Made by a program: the position numbers and the translations under genes
Part shown: positions 33,939 through 43,197 of the stretch, one piece after another
Layout: every line of letters begins with the position of its first letter
Numbering within the stretch: the first letter of the stretch is position 1
Origin: Lysobacter sp. cf310
GTDB lineage: Bacteria > Pseudomonadota > Gammaproteobacteria > Xanthomonadales > Xanthomonadaceae
Length of the DNA stretch: 64,000 bases
NCBI RefSeq assembly: GCF_900114355.1
Contig: NZ_FOSS01000001.1
Location: 310,001-374,000, forward strand
Direction of reading: 5' to 3'
Notes under the pieces: model-generated
Seen by the model: the letters and a program-made list of their open reading frames with translations, nothing else
The model's database searches: none
Told to the model about the DNA's origin: nothing

Positions 33939-36017
33939 TTACTGACCGATGTGCTGCTTCAACCAGCCGTTGACCGTGTCGTGCCAGAGCACGCTGTTCT
34001 GCGGCTTGAGCACCCAGTGGTTCTCGTTGGGGAAGTACAGGAACTTGGACTCGATGCCCTGACGCTGCAGCGCGGTGAACGCGGCCAGACCCTGTTCGAC
34101 CGGGATGCGGAAATCGAGCTGGCCGTGCACCACCAGCATCGGCACCCGCCACTTGTCGACGTGGTTGACCGGGTTGAAGCGCTCGTAATTCTTCGGCACC
34201 GCGTAAGGCGTGCCGCCCTGCTCCCACTCGGTGAACCACAGCTCTTCGGTGGCGTAGCCCATCATGCGCTGGTCGAACACGCCGTCGTGATTGACCAGGC
34301 ACTTCCAGGGCTGGTTCCAGTTGCCGGCGATCCAGTTGACCATGAAGCCGCCGTAGGACGCGCCCAGCGCGCAGGCCTTGTCGCCGTTGAGGAAGGCATA
34401 CTTCTTCTGCGCCGCCGCCCAGCCCTTCTGCAGATCCTCCAGCGGGCGATCGCCCCAATGCTGGCTGATCGCGTCGGTGAAGGCCTGGCCGTAGCCGGTG
34501 GAGCCGTGGAAGTCGATCATGACCACGGCGTAGCCCTGGCCGGCGTAAGTCTGCGGATTCCAGCGGTAGCTCCAGCCGTCGCCGAAGCTGCCCTGCGGGC
34601 CGCCGTGGATCAGGAACGCGACCGGATAGCGTTGGCCCTCCTGATAGTTCCAGGGCTTGACCACGTAGCCGCGCACGGTGTCGCCGTTCCAGCCCTTGAA
34701 CTCGAACTGCTCGTAATCGCCGAACGCCACGTCCTTGAGCATCTCGCTGGCGCTGGGCGTGATCGCGCGCACCGGTGCGCCCTCGACGCCGCCGACGAAG
34801 ACCTGGTCGCCGCTCTTGAGGCTGTTGCGGGTGAAAGCCAGGGTCGGGCCGCCGCGTACCAGCGAGGACACGCTGCCCTCGCCGATCACACGGGTCGCGC
34901 TGCCGTTGCCGATGTCCACGGCGAACACCGGCAGCTGGCCCAGGTCCTGGGCGGTGGTGTAGAGGGTCTTGCCGTCGGCGGACAGCACGATGTTCTCGGC
35001 CGAGCGGTCCCACTTCGGCGCGATCTCGCGGCGCTGGCCGCTGCCCAGGTCCAGCGCCATCAGGCCGAAGCGGTCGGCCTCGAAGCCCGGACGCTTCATC
35101 GCGCGGTAGTAGAGCGTGCCGCCGTCGTCGCTGAACACCGGGCCGGTGTCCCAGGCCGGATTGTCGGGCGTGAGGTTCTGGGCCGCGCCGCTGCCGTCGG
35201 CGCGCACGCGGTAGAGATCGAAGTTGGTCGACCACGGCTCCTTGGCGTCGGCCTGGCGCGCGCTCAGCACCAGCGACTCGCTGTCCGGCGCCCAGGCGTA
35301 CTCGCTGCTGTCGCCGAACGGGCGCGAAGGCACGTCGCCGATTACGTCGGCGCCGATCAGGGTCGCGGCGGCGACCGGCTTGACCACGCCCTGCTTGTTC
35401 GCCTGCGGCAACGCGACCACGAACAAGCGGTTCAAGCGGCCGTCGTTCCAGGTGTCCCAATGGCGCACGAACATGCGGTCGAAGACCACGCCGCTGGCCT
35501 TGCTGGCCGCGCGCTCGTCGACGCGCTTCTTGCTGCAGGCCAGATCGGCCGCGCAATCCACATAGGTCTCGGCGCTGAAGGCCACGCGCTTGCCGTCGGG
35601 CGAGAGCTGGAAGCTGCCGACGTCGGCCGCGAACGCGGTGAGCTGCTTGGGCGCGCCGCCGGTGGCCGCGATCGAGTACAGCTGCTGGTTGCCGGACTTG
35701 GCGCTGAGGAAGTAGACGGTGCGGCCGTCGGGCGAGAAGGCCGGCGAATTCACGCTCCAGCCCGCGGGCGTGAGCGGCTGCGGCGGCGCCGCATCGCGGG
35801 CGAACAGGTCCTCGACGAACAGACCGGTGCTGGACTTGTTGGCGGCGAAATCGACCTTGCGCTTGGCGAACACCAGCCGGCGCCCGTCCGGCGACACGGT
35901 CGGCGAGGACACGCGGTCCATGGTGGCCATGTCGCGCACTTCGAAGCCGCGCGGGGCGGCGGTGGCGGGCAGCGCGGCCGCGATCAGCAGCGGCAGGAGA
36001 GCGTGACGCAGGTTCAT
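33939..36017 (-). CDS. Secreted S9 family prolyl-oligopeptidase-type peptidase
   Basis: A 692-residue protein started at the ATG with a GGAG ribosome site and signal peptide MNLRHALLPLLIAAALPATAA. The longer upstream frame is not used. The N-terminal ~400 residues form a WD40-like beta-propeller with repeated SPDGRRLVFAK and SADGKTLYTT blocks. The C-terminal alpha/beta-hydrolase domain has the nucleophile motif GASYGG, the DFHGSTGYGQAF block of DPP-type S9C peptidases, and late D/H regions (VHGQLDFRIPVEQG, NENHWV). It probably releases dipeptides in the periplasm. It is divergent from the POT transporter gene, which suggests joint use. Confidence 0.94.
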   Translation of the reverse strand: MNLRHALLPLLIAAALPATAAPRGFEVRDMATMDRVSSPTVSPDGRRLVFAKRKVDFAANKSSTGLFVEDLFARDAAPPQPLTPAGWSVNSPAFSPDGRTVYFLSAKSGNQQLYSIAATGGAPKQLTAFAADVGSFQLSPDGKRVAFSAETYVDCAADLACSKKRVDERAASKASGVVFDRMFVRHWDTWNDGRLNRLFVVALPQANKQGVVKPVAAATLIGADVIGDVPSRPFGDSSEYAWAPDSESLVLSARQADAKEPWSTNFDLYRVRADGSGAAQNLTPDNPAWDTGPVFSDDGGTLYYRAMKRPGFEADRFGLMALDLGSGQRREIAPKWDRSAENIVLSADGKTLYTTAQDLGQLPVFAVDIGNGSATRVIGEGSVSSLVRGGPTLAFTRNSLKSGDQVFVGGVEGAPVRAITPSASEMLKDVAFGDYEQFEFKGWNGDTVRGYVVKPWNYQEGQRYPVAFLIHGGPQGSFGDGWSYRWNPQTYAGQGYAVVMIDFHGSTGYGQAFTDAISQHWGDRPLEDLQKGWAAAQKKYAFLNGDKACALGASYGGFMVNWIAGNWNQPWKCLVNHDGVFDQRMMGYATEELWFTEWEQGGTPYAVPKNYERFNPVNHVDKWRVPMLVVHGQLDFRIPVEQGLAAFTALQRQGIESKFLYFPNENHWVLKPQNSVLWHDTVNGWLKQHIGQ

Positions 36018-36123
36018 GGGAACTCCGGGCAGGACCAAAACGTCGATGGTAGGGGTCCGGGCCGGGGGCCGCAAAGGCCGGGCCTCGGCTCCGGGCCGGA
36101 TCGGGCGACCGGGCCGGCGCCGC

Positions 36124-36129
36124 TATACT
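36124..36129 (+). promoter_or_regulatory. Candidate -10 of the POT transporter gene
   Basis: TATACT is the only AT-rich hexamer in the 164-nt gap between the divergent S9 peptidase and POT genes, 53 nt before the GTG start. No good -35 is visible. Confidence 0.35.
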
Positions 36130-36181
36130 CCCCCGATTGTCCCGAATGCCGTCCCGCAAGCCCCTCCCTACGGAGCCCGTT

Positions 36182-37912
36182 GTGACCGTACCCGCAACCG
36201 CATCGACGCCGGCCCACGGCGAGTTCTTCGGCCATCCCAAAGGCCTCTACGTCTGCTTCTTCACCGAGATGTGGGAGCGCTTCTCCTTCTACGGCATGAA
36301 GGCGCTGCTGCTGCTGTACTTGCTGAAGTACCACCTGTTCACGGACGACGCCGGCTACGACCTGCTCGGCGCCTACGGCGGCCTGGTCTACGCCATGCCG
36401 GTGATCGGCGGCGTGCTGGCCGACCGCTACCTGGGCATGCGCAAGGCGGTGGTGTTGGGCGGCGTGCTGCTGGTGCTGGGGCACCTGGGCATGGCCTACG
36501 AGGGCCACCAGGCGGTTCGACTGGCCGACGGCACGATCCAGCGCGACGCCGCCGCGCTGCAGGTGTTCTACCTGTCGCTGGCGCTGATCATCATGGGCGT
36601 GGGCTTCCTGAAGCCGAACATCTCGACCATCGTCGGCAAGCTCTACCCCGACAACGACGCGCGCCGCGACTCCGGCTTCACCCTGTTCTACGCCGGCATC
36701 AACGTCGGCGCACTGTTCGCCAGCCTGATCTGCGCCTTCCTGGGCGAAACCTACGGCTGGAAGTACGGCTTCGGCGCCGCCGGTATCGGCATGGTCGCCG
36801 GCCTGATCATGTTCATCTGGGGCCAGAAATACCTGTACGGCCATGCCGAACCCGCGAACCCGAGTCTGCTGCGCGAACGCGTCGCGGGCCTGTCGCGCGA
36901 ATGGTGGATCTATCTGGGTTCGATCGGCGGCGTGGCGGTGGTGTGGCAGCTGATCCAGCGCACCTGGACCGTGCACGGCGCGATGCACTTGATCGCGGCC
37001 GCGTTCCTGGCCTGGTTCGTGTGGTTCCTGATCGCCAAGTGCGACAAGGTCCAGCGCCAGCAAATGCTGTCGCTGGTGCTCATGATCGTCGGCGTGCTGA
37101 TCTTCTTCACCCTGTACGAGCAGACCTACGGCAGCTGGATCACCTTCACCGACCGCCTGCTGACCAAGGACCTGTTCCCCAGCCTCAGCGGCGTCAGCAC
37201 CAGCACCCTACCCTGGTCGCTGTTCCTGCTCGGCGCCAGCCCGTTCCTGATGATCGTGGCGCTCAAGGCCAGCGACAGCGGCAATGCCGGACTGGCGCGC
37301 ACCATGATCGTCCTGCTCGCCCTGGGCTTGGGCGTGGCCTGCTTCCACGACGTGGTGCTGGTACCGCAGACCGCCGGCTCGCTGACCTTCCTGGGCGCAT
37401 TCTTCATTGTCGTGCTGTCGCCGATCTTCGCCTGGCTGTGGCCGTGGCTGGAGCGGCGCGGGCTCAACCCGAGCAAGCCGGCCAAGATGGCGATCGGCCT
37501 GATCGTCGCCGGCCTGGCCTTCGTGCCGCTGATGCTGGCCGCCCAGGCCACGGCCGGTGGCGCCATGGCCAGCGTGTGGTGGCTGGTGCTGGCCTACTTC
37601 GTGCTCGAAGTCGGCGAGATGTGCCTGTCGCCGATCGGCCTTTCCGCGGTCACCCAGCTCTCGGTGGCGCGCGTGGTCGGCCTGATGATGGGCGGCTTCT
37701 GGCTCGCCACCGCCTACTCGGAAGTGCTGGCCGCGCAGTTCGGCAAGCTGGCCTCGCTGGATCTGCCGGAAGGCGCCGCGGTCGACTTCGTCACCGCCAG
37801 CGCCAAGTACGGCGAGCTGTTCCAGCTGATGATGTGGATCGGCATCGGCTCGGGCGTGCTGTACTTCCTGTTGTCGCCGCTGTTGCGCAAGTGGATGCAT
37901 GGGGTGAAGTAA
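36182..37912 (+). CDS. POT/PTR2 family proton-coupled di/tripeptide transporter
   Basis: A 576-residue polytopic protein. I chose the GTG that has a CGGAG ribosome site 6 nt upstream; an in-frame ATG at 36146 would add 12 residues. The first POT signature is FFTEMWERFSFYGMKALLLLYL with the ExxERF proton-coupling motif. The second signature lies around FTLFYAGINVGALFASLICAFLGETYGWKYGF. About 14 membrane helices are predicted, as in bacterial POT proteins. It imports di- and tripeptides. Placement between three S9 peptidases suggests it takes up their products. Confidence 0.95.
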   Translation: MTVPATASTPAHGEFFGHPKGLYVCFFTEMWERFSFYGMKALLLLYLLKYHLFTDDAGYDLLGAYGGLVYAMPVIGGVLADRYLGMRKAVVLGGVLLVLGHLGMAYEGHQAVRLADGTIQRDAAALQVFYLSLALIIMGVGFLKPNISTIVGKLYPDNDARRDSGFTLFYAGINVGALFASLICAFLGETYGWKYGFGAAGIGMVAGLIMFIWGQKYLYGHAEPANPSLLRERVAGLSREWWIYLGSIGGVAVVWQLIQRTWTVHGAMHLIAAAFLAWFVWFLIAKCDKVQRQQMLSLVLMIVGVLIFFTLYEQTYGSWITFTDRLLTKDLFPSLSGVSTSTLPWSLFLLGASPFLMIVALKASDSGNAGLARTMIVLLALGLGVACFHDVVLVPQTAGSLTFLGAFFIVVLSPIFAWLWPWLERRGLNPSKPAKMAIGLIVAGLAFVPLMLAAQATAGGAMASVWWLVLAYFVLEVGEMCLSPIGLSAVTQLSVARVVGLMMGGFWLATAYSEVLAAQFGKLASLDLPEGAAVDFVTASAKYGELFQLMMWIGIGSGVLYFLLSPLLRKWMHGVK

Positions 37913-37955
37913 GCCCCCGGTTCTGCGCAGAACGAAAGCGGCGCTTTCGTACGAG

Positions 37956-37988
37956 GCATGAAGGTCGGAAGCAAGCCGACCTTCATGC
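37956..37988. terminator. Perfect 13-bp hairpin after the POT gene
   Basis: GCATGAAGGTCGG pairs perfectly with CCGACCTTCATGC around a 7-nt loop. There is no T-run. It sits 44 nt after the transporter stop. A related GGTCGG/CCGACC hairpin lies after the next gene. Confidence 0.55.
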
Positions 37989-38138
37989 GGCTCCCCAACG
38001 GCTGGCCGATTGCCGCCGCCCCCTGCCCTGATCCGCGCCCCGCGCGCCCACGTGGCGCGGGGCCGTGCGCACGCATATGCTCAGGTTGCCCGGCCGCCGG
38101 CTGGGCAGGATGGATTCAGGGGATATCAAGGAGGAAAC

Positions 38139-38765
38139 ATGGAACTGCGCATCATCGTGGCCGCGCTCGCGGTCTGCGGAAGCCTTACCGCGTGCGACGT
38201 CTCGGGCACGGTCGGCGTCACCCGCCAAGAGGTGGATGGCCCGACGGGACACAGCGAAACGACCACCGTCACCGGCAGCATCACCTTCACGCGCAAGAGC
38301 GGTCGCAGCAGCCTGAGCGCACTCAGCATGGGCGGCGGCGTCGACGTCTCCGACATCGCGATCGACATCACCGGCCAGCGCACCACCGTGCTCGACGGTC
38401 TGGGCACCGGCACCCTGCTGGTGAAACAGGGCAGCAATGTGATCGCATCGACGCCGTTCGACTACGCGGTATTCGACTCGATGGCGGTCGTCGCCGATCC
38501 ATCCACGGTCAATACCTGGCTGGCGCAGTTCCCGTCCGCGGACGGATACGACGTCGAACTGCCGAACATCGATACGGTCGATACCGAGGAAGGCGTGGCC
38601 TCGCTCACCGTCGACACCTTGTACGGTACCGACGTCGTCTCCACCGCCAGTACGTCCTGGACCTCCAGCGCGGGCGGCGGCTGCACGCCCCCGGGCGGCA
38701 ACGATGGCAACCCCATCCCCGAACAGCCGATCGAGCTGCCCGGCGAAGGCGGCGTCTGCCCTTGA
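38139..38765 (+). CDS. Predicted lipoprotein with beta-rich domain, unknown
   Basis: A 208-residue protein with an excellent AAGGAGGA ribosome site and a lipobox (GSLTAC), so it is probably a membrane-anchored lipoprotein. The mature part is rich in Thr, Ser, Val and Asp, with alternating beta-type sequence (TTTVTGSITFTRKSG, DVSDIAIDITGQRTTVLDGLG). It ends in a Gly/Pro-rich tail with cysteines (GGGCTPPGGNDGNPIP, GEGGVCP). There is no catalytic motif and I do not recognise a family. It is monocistronic, bounded by two GGTCGG-type hairpins. Confidence 0.75.
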   Translation: MELRIIVAALAVCGSLTACDVSGTVGVTRQEVDGPTGHSETTTVTGSITFTRKSGRSSLSALSMGGGVDVSDIAIDITGQRTTVLDGLGTGTLLVKQGSNVIASTPFDYAVFDSMAVVADPSTVNTWLAQFPSADGYDVELPNIDTVDTEEGVASLTVDTLYGTDVVSTASTSWTSSAGGGCTPPGGNDGNPIPEQPIELPGEGGVCP

Positions 38766-38868
38766 GCATCCGCATCAGGCAGTCACTCGGATCGCGCTTG
38801 CCGCCCACCGCCTGCGAACATCTCCAGCCGTGGCGGCATGCAGATCGCGAGTACCCGTAGCTGAAAAC

Positions 38869-38899
38869 AAAGAGGGTCGGCATGAAGCCGACCCTCTTT
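38869..38899. terminator. Terminator hairpin between convergent lipoprotein and S9 genes
   Basis: AAAGAGGGTCGG and CCGACCCTCTTT form a perfect 12-bp stem around CATGAAG. A-tract on one side and T-tract on the other make it a likely bidirectional intrinsic terminator. Confidence 0.75.
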
Positions 38900-38994
38900 G
38901 CGATCTTCGACTCACAACTGGAACGGCAAGACCTTTCGTCGTGACCGCTCAGTCGGCACGACCGATTCCGTCGCCGGTCTCGATTCCACCGCTC

Positions 38995-40983
38995 CTACTT
39001 CGCAGCAGCCGGCTTCGCCGCCGGGGCGGTGGCGACCTGCCCGCCGAGGCTGCGCGCCAGGAAGGCAAGCAGCCTGGTGTAGTACTCGCGCTGGTGCGCT
39101 TCGGTGTAGAAGCCGTGGCCTTCGGTGTCGTAGTACAGGGTTTCCACCGGCGTGCCGGCCTTCACTAGCGCGCGCTCCATCATCTTGCTGTGCTCGATGG
39201 GTGCCACCTTGTCTTCACCGCCGGCAGCCAGGAACACCGGGACTTTGATGCGCTCGGCGATGCGATTGGGAGACGTCGCCGCCAGCTGGGCGGGATCATC
39301 GCCAATCCACTCCGCCGACCAGTTTTTGGCCCGATGGGTGCCGCTCGAGGCGTCTTCCTTGATCATCGCAGGCAGGTCGTACACGCCGACATAGCCGACC
39401 GCGCACTTGTACAACGTCGGCTCCTTGGCCACTCCCATTAGCGACGCATAGCCGCCATAGCTGGCGCCGTAGAGGCAGATCTTGGCCGGGTCGGCGATAC
39501 CCTCCTTGATCGCCCAGCGCGTGGCATCGGTCAAATCGTCCTGCATCGCGCCGCCCCATCCCTTCGCGCCGGCGATCTGGAAGGCCCGACCGTAGCCGCC
39601 GGAGCCGCGATAATTGACTTGCAACACCGCATAGCCCGCGGCCGCCAACATCTGCGTGTCGGAATCGAAAGCCCATTCGTCCTTCTTTCCGAACGGCCCA
39701 CCGTGCGGCATGACGATCAGCGGCATCTGCTTGCCGGTGGAGCCGTGGGGGACGGTCAACAGTCCATGCACTTCCAGCCCATCGCGCGCCGCGTACTTGA
39801 CGGACCGCACTTCGGACATCTCCGCCGGATCGAACCAATCGCGCCGGCTCAGCAGGTGCTCGGCCTTCTTGGCCACGGTGTCGAACAGGAAGAAGTCGCC
39901 AGGATTGCGATCGCTCCACACCTGCACCAGCAGCAGGCGCCCGTCCGAGGTCTTGGAGGTGATGTGCACGACGTCGCCGCCGAACGCTGCCTCCAGGCTC
40001 CGATAGAGCCTCGCCTCCGGTGCTGCTGCATCAAAGAACACGCTGCGCGGCTTGCCATCGGCGAACATCGCCCCAACCGGCACCGACGTCACGCCCTGAT
40101 AGATGATCGAATCGGGGTCGACCACCTTGTCGCGCACGATCTCCTTGCGAGCTTCGGATGCAATGTCGAAGGAAACGATCGAGTCGGGACCACTCTTCTG
40201 CTCTGCCTGCAGGTAGGCGACCTTGTCGTCGGCCGAAAAGCCGATCGGCACTTCGATTCCGCCGGCGGTCAGTTCGTCGCTGATCAACTTCCACTCCGCG
40301 CCGTCGCCGGTCCGATAGTAGAGCTTGCGAACGTTGTCGCTACCCACACCGGTCGCGAAGCGAACGACGCCTTGATTGTCGGTAATGAATCGCGCGTTGC
40401 GCACCGGCGCGCGCGCCAACGGGGTGCGGCGGCCCGTAAACACATCGAGTTTCTCGGCTCGGGTGAACGGGTCGTCGCTGAACGGCTCGACCGAAATGAC
40501 CACATTCTTGTCATCGGACGCGAGCTCGTCGACGAGGAATGCCGCAACCTGCTCGACCTTCTTAGGCTGAATCTTGGTGCCTGGCCCGGCGCTTTGCACA
40601 TCCTGCCCAACCAACAGCCCCGGCTTCGTGCCGTCGGCGTTGATCGCATAAAGGTTGCCGTCCAACAACGGCGTATCCAGCTCGCCGAACTTGCGCGACA
40701 TGCTGATCACCACACGCTCGGGACTGACCCACCAGAAACCGGCGACATGGCTATTCTTTCCAAGACGGAAATTGGCGGTGACCTTATTGTCCGAGCGGCG
40801 CAGGATCACCAGCGCCGTCTTGTCCTCGAACGGCACCGTCGCGGCCAGATAGTCGCCATTGGGCGAAATCTTGACCTCGTTGAACCGATCTTTCTTGATG
40901 TAGGCATCGACGTTGACCGCCGATGCGACCGGTGCCGACAGTAGACCGACGCAGAGCGCGGTCGCGCAGAATAGATGTTTCAT
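38995..40983 (-). CDS. Secreted S9 family peptidase (second copy)
   Basis: A 662-residue protein with signal peptide MKHLFCATALCVGLLSAPVASA. A degenerate beta-propeller occupies about residues 30-400. The peptidase domain has GSGGYGRAFQIAGAKGWGG and the nucleophile motif GASYGGYASLMG; the acidic residue lies near AGGEDKVAPIEHS and histidine in TEGHGFYTE. It is a paralogue of the next gene, in the same orientation, with matching domain order and several identical blocks. Base composition, mainly in the propeller part, is less GC-rich than in most of the window. It ends with Ala/Lys/Pro repeats (PAAKPAAAK). It probably acts in the periplasm. Confidence 0.93.
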   Translation of the reverse strand: MKHLFCATALCVGLLSAPVASAVNVDAYIKKDRFNEVKISPNGDYLAATVPFEDKTALVILRRSDNKVTANFRLGKNSHVAGFWWVSPERVVISMSRKFGELDTPLLDGNLYAINADGTKPGLLVGQDVQSAGPGTKIQPKKVEQVAAFLVDELASDDKNVVISVEPFSDDPFTRAEKLDVFTGRRTPLARAPVRNARFITDNQGVVRFATGVGSDNVRKLYYRTGDGAEWKLISDELTAGGIEVPIGFSADDKVAYLQAEQKSGPDSIVSFDIASEARKEIVRDKVVDPDSIIYQGVTSVPVGAMFADGKPRSVFFDAAAPEARLYRSLEAAFGGDVVHITSKTSDGRLLLVQVWSDRNPGDFFLFDTVAKKAEHLLSRRDWFDPAEMSEVRSVKYAARDGLEVHGLLTVPHGSTGKQMPLIVMPHGGPFGKKDEWAFDSDTQMLAAAGYAVLQVNYRGSGGYGRAFQIAGAKGWGGAMQDDLTDATRWAIKEGIADPAKICLYGASYGGYASLMGVAKEPTLYKCAVGYVGVYDLPAMIKEDASSGTHRAKNWSAEWIGDDPAQLAATSPNRIAERIKVPVFLAAGGEDKVAPIEHSKMMERALVKAGTPVETLYYDTEGHGFYTEAHQREYYTRLLAFLARSLGGQVATAPAAKPAAAK

Positions 40984-41035
40984 TTGTGTCTTTTTCCCCT
41001 GGTTTCCACTGCTGTTGGCGCCATTCTCAAAACGA

Positions 41036-41063
41036 CTGCGGCCACCTCGAAAGGTAGCCGCAG
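41036..41063 (-). terminator. UUCG-tetraloop terminator after the upstream S9 gene
   Basis: On the minus strand CTGCGGCTACCT and AGGTGGCCGCAG pair over 12 bp (one G-U) around a TTCG tetraloop, followed by TCGTTTTG. It lies between the two tandem S9 genes, so they are probably transcribed separately. Confidence 0.8.
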
Positions 41064-41091
41064 GTAAAACGGTCGAACGCATGCGAAGGGC

Positions 41092-43101
41092 TTAATTGGC
41101 CTTCGACGCGCCCCCGACGTTGACCTTGCCGCCGATATGGCGGTCGAAGAAGCCCAGCATCTCGGTGTACAGGCGCTGGTTGTTTTCTTCCTTGTAGAAG
41201 CCGTGCATTTCGCCGGACTGGATGATCATGCCTTCCGGCGGGTTGCCGGCCGCGATCAGGGCCTTGTTCATCGACTCGGTGTTCTCCGGCGGGCAGCGCG
41301 GATCGCGCGCGCCGGCGGCGAGGTAGACCGGAATCTTGAACTTGTCGGCGTGCTTGACCGGCGACATCGCGTCCTGCTCGGCCTTGGTCTTGCCGAAGGC
41401 GCGCGCCATGTAGCGACGGCCGCTCTCGCGATCCGAGGTATCGCTCTTGGTCAGCTGCACGTCGATGTCGTAGGCGCCGACGTAGCCGAACGCGCACTTG
41501 AACAGCTTCTGGTCGATGGTCGGCGCCATCAGGGAGGCGTAGCCGCCGAAGCTGCCGCCGTAGATGCAGACGCGGTCGCCGTCGGCGTAGCCCTGGTTGA
41601 TGGTCCACTTGGTGGCGTCGATGATGTCGTTCATGATGCCGGTGGCCCAGGTGCCGTAGCCCATGTCCTGGAAGCCCTTACCGAAGCCACCCGAACCGCG
41701 GTAGTTGATCTGCATCACCAGATAGCCGCGGCTGGCCAGCAGCTGGGTTTCCCAGTTGAACGCCCAATCGTCGCGCGGGCCCATCGGGCCGCCGTGCACG
41801 TTGACGATCATCGGCAGGTTCTTGCCATCGGAACCGTGCGGGATGGTCAGGTAGCCGTAGATCTTGAGACCGTCGCGGGTGGTCATCGAGAACGGCTTGA
41901 CGCTGGCCATCTTCTTCGGGTCCAGCCACTTGCGGCCCTGCATCAGGAAGCGCGCCTTGCCGGTATCGCGGTCGTACAGGTAGAGCTCGCCCGGGTTCTT
42001 GTCGCTGACCACCGAGACCACGATCTTCTTGCCGTCCTTGGTGGCGCTGGAGAAGCGCACCAGCTGGCCCGGGAAGGCGCCCGCGAGCGAGGCGTAGATC
42101 TCGGCATCGGGGTGCTTCTCGTCGACCATGGTCACGCGCGGCGCGCCGGCCTCGGTGATCACGCCGAGGATGGTTTCGCCGTCGGCGGAAGTAATGTAAC
42201 CGGCCGGATCGGATATCGGGTCCTCGAACAGGGTCTTGAACGCGCCGGTGGCGAGATCGATGGTGCCCAGCGCCTCTGGCTTTTTGCCGTCGCTCTGATT
42301 GGCGTAGATCAGACCGTCGGTGGAGGTGCCGATCACGCTCAGGTGCTTGCCCGAGTTCTTGGAACTGTTGATCAGGGTCCACTTGCCATCGTCGTCGCGA
42401 CGATAGAGCTCGTTCTGGCTGTCGAAGTTGCCCTGCGCGTCCTCGTCGTCGTAGCAGATCGCGAAGCGCGGTGCTTTGGTTGCGTCCAGCGCGAGCTCAC
42501 AGTTCTCACGTGGTGCGCGAGCCAGCGGCTTTTGGAGGCCGCTCGTCGCGTCCATCAAAATCAATTCGGTCCCCACACCATCGATGGAACGGCGTGAGGA
42601 CGCTGCCATGATTACGTTCGCATCATCATCCTGCAAAGTATCAAGCAACTGAAACGACCTATTCCCGATTTGCTTACTGCGCTGCTTCTTCGAGTCACCC
42701 GACTCGTGAGCGACCAGTGTCCGGGGCTGGCTACCGTCGGCATTGACTGAGTACCACTGGCCATCCCCCATCGGTGCAGCATATCGACCGACTTTTCGAT
42801 GCGCGGTGAACATGAGCCGCTCAGGGCTCACCCACTCGAAACGACCGACGCTCTTCTTCTCCGGAAGTTGATTTATCTTCACCAAGCTCAAATCCTTGGT
42901 GCGCAGCACGGTCAACACGTCTTGCTCGCCCATGTCGACCGTCAACGCCAAATATTCGCCCGTTGGCGATATCTTGGCGCTGCTGTAGGTCGGGTGGCGG
43001 ACGAAGTCGGCGATCGAGGGCGCGCCGGACGGCGCATCGGCGGCTTGCGCTGAGGCCGCGCACAGCGCCAGGCCCAGCACCGCGAGGTGCAGCTTTTTCA
43101 T
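41092..43101 (-). CDS. Secreted S9 family peptidase (first copy)
   Basis: A 669-residue protein with signal peptide MKKLHLAVLGLALCAASAQA. The N-terminal beta-propeller (ISPTGEYLALTVDMGEQDVLTV onwards) has more A/T in its first ~200 codons than the rest of the gene. The C-terminal hydrolase domain has GSGGFGKGFQDMGYGTWATG and the nucleophile motif CIYGGSFGGYASL (G-G-S-F-G, in place of G-A-S-Y-G in the paralogue), acid region AAGARDPRCPPEN and histidine in GEMHGFYKEEN. The downstream paralogue has the same architecture. It is likely a dipeptidyl- or acylaminoacyl-type peptidase in the periplasm. Confidence 0.93.
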   Translation of the reverse strand: MKKLHLAVLGLALCAASAQAADAPSGAPSIADFVRHPTYSSAKISPTGEYLALTVDMGEQDVLTVLRTKDLSLVKINQLPEKKSVGRFEWVSPERLMFTAHRKVGRYAAPMGDGQWYSVNADGSQPRTLVAHESGDSKKQRSKQIGNRSFQLLDTLQDDDANVIMAASSRRSIDGVGTELILMDATSGLQKPLARAPRENCELALDATKAPRFAICYDDEDAQGNFDSQNELYRRDDDGKWTLINSSKNSGKHLSVIGTSTDGLIYANQSDGKKPEALGTIDLATGAFKTLFEDPISDPAGYITSADGETILGVITEAGAPRVTMVDEKHPDAEIYASLAGAFPGQLVRFSSATKDGKKIVVSVVSDKNPGELYLYDRDTGKARFLMQGRKWLDPKKMASVKPFSMTTRDGLKIYGYLTIPHGSDGKNLPMIVNVHGGPMGPRDDWAFNWETQLLASRGYLVMQINYRGSGGFGKGFQDMGYGTWATGIMNDIIDATKWTINQGYADGDRVCIYGGSFGGYASLMAPTIDQKLFKCAFGYVGAYDIDVQLTKSDTSDRESGRRYMARAFGKTKAEQDAMSPVKHADKFKIPVYLAAGARDPRCPPENTESMNKALIAAGNPPEGMIIQSGEMHGFYKEENNQRLYTEMLGFFDRHIGGKVNVGGASKAN

Positions 43102-43197
43102 TTCGGTTATCCCCTAAAACGACGCGAAAAAACGGCTCGCGCCTAGCCTAACCCATCCAACGGTTCCGGGCATACAGGCCCCTACCCGTCGGCGGGC

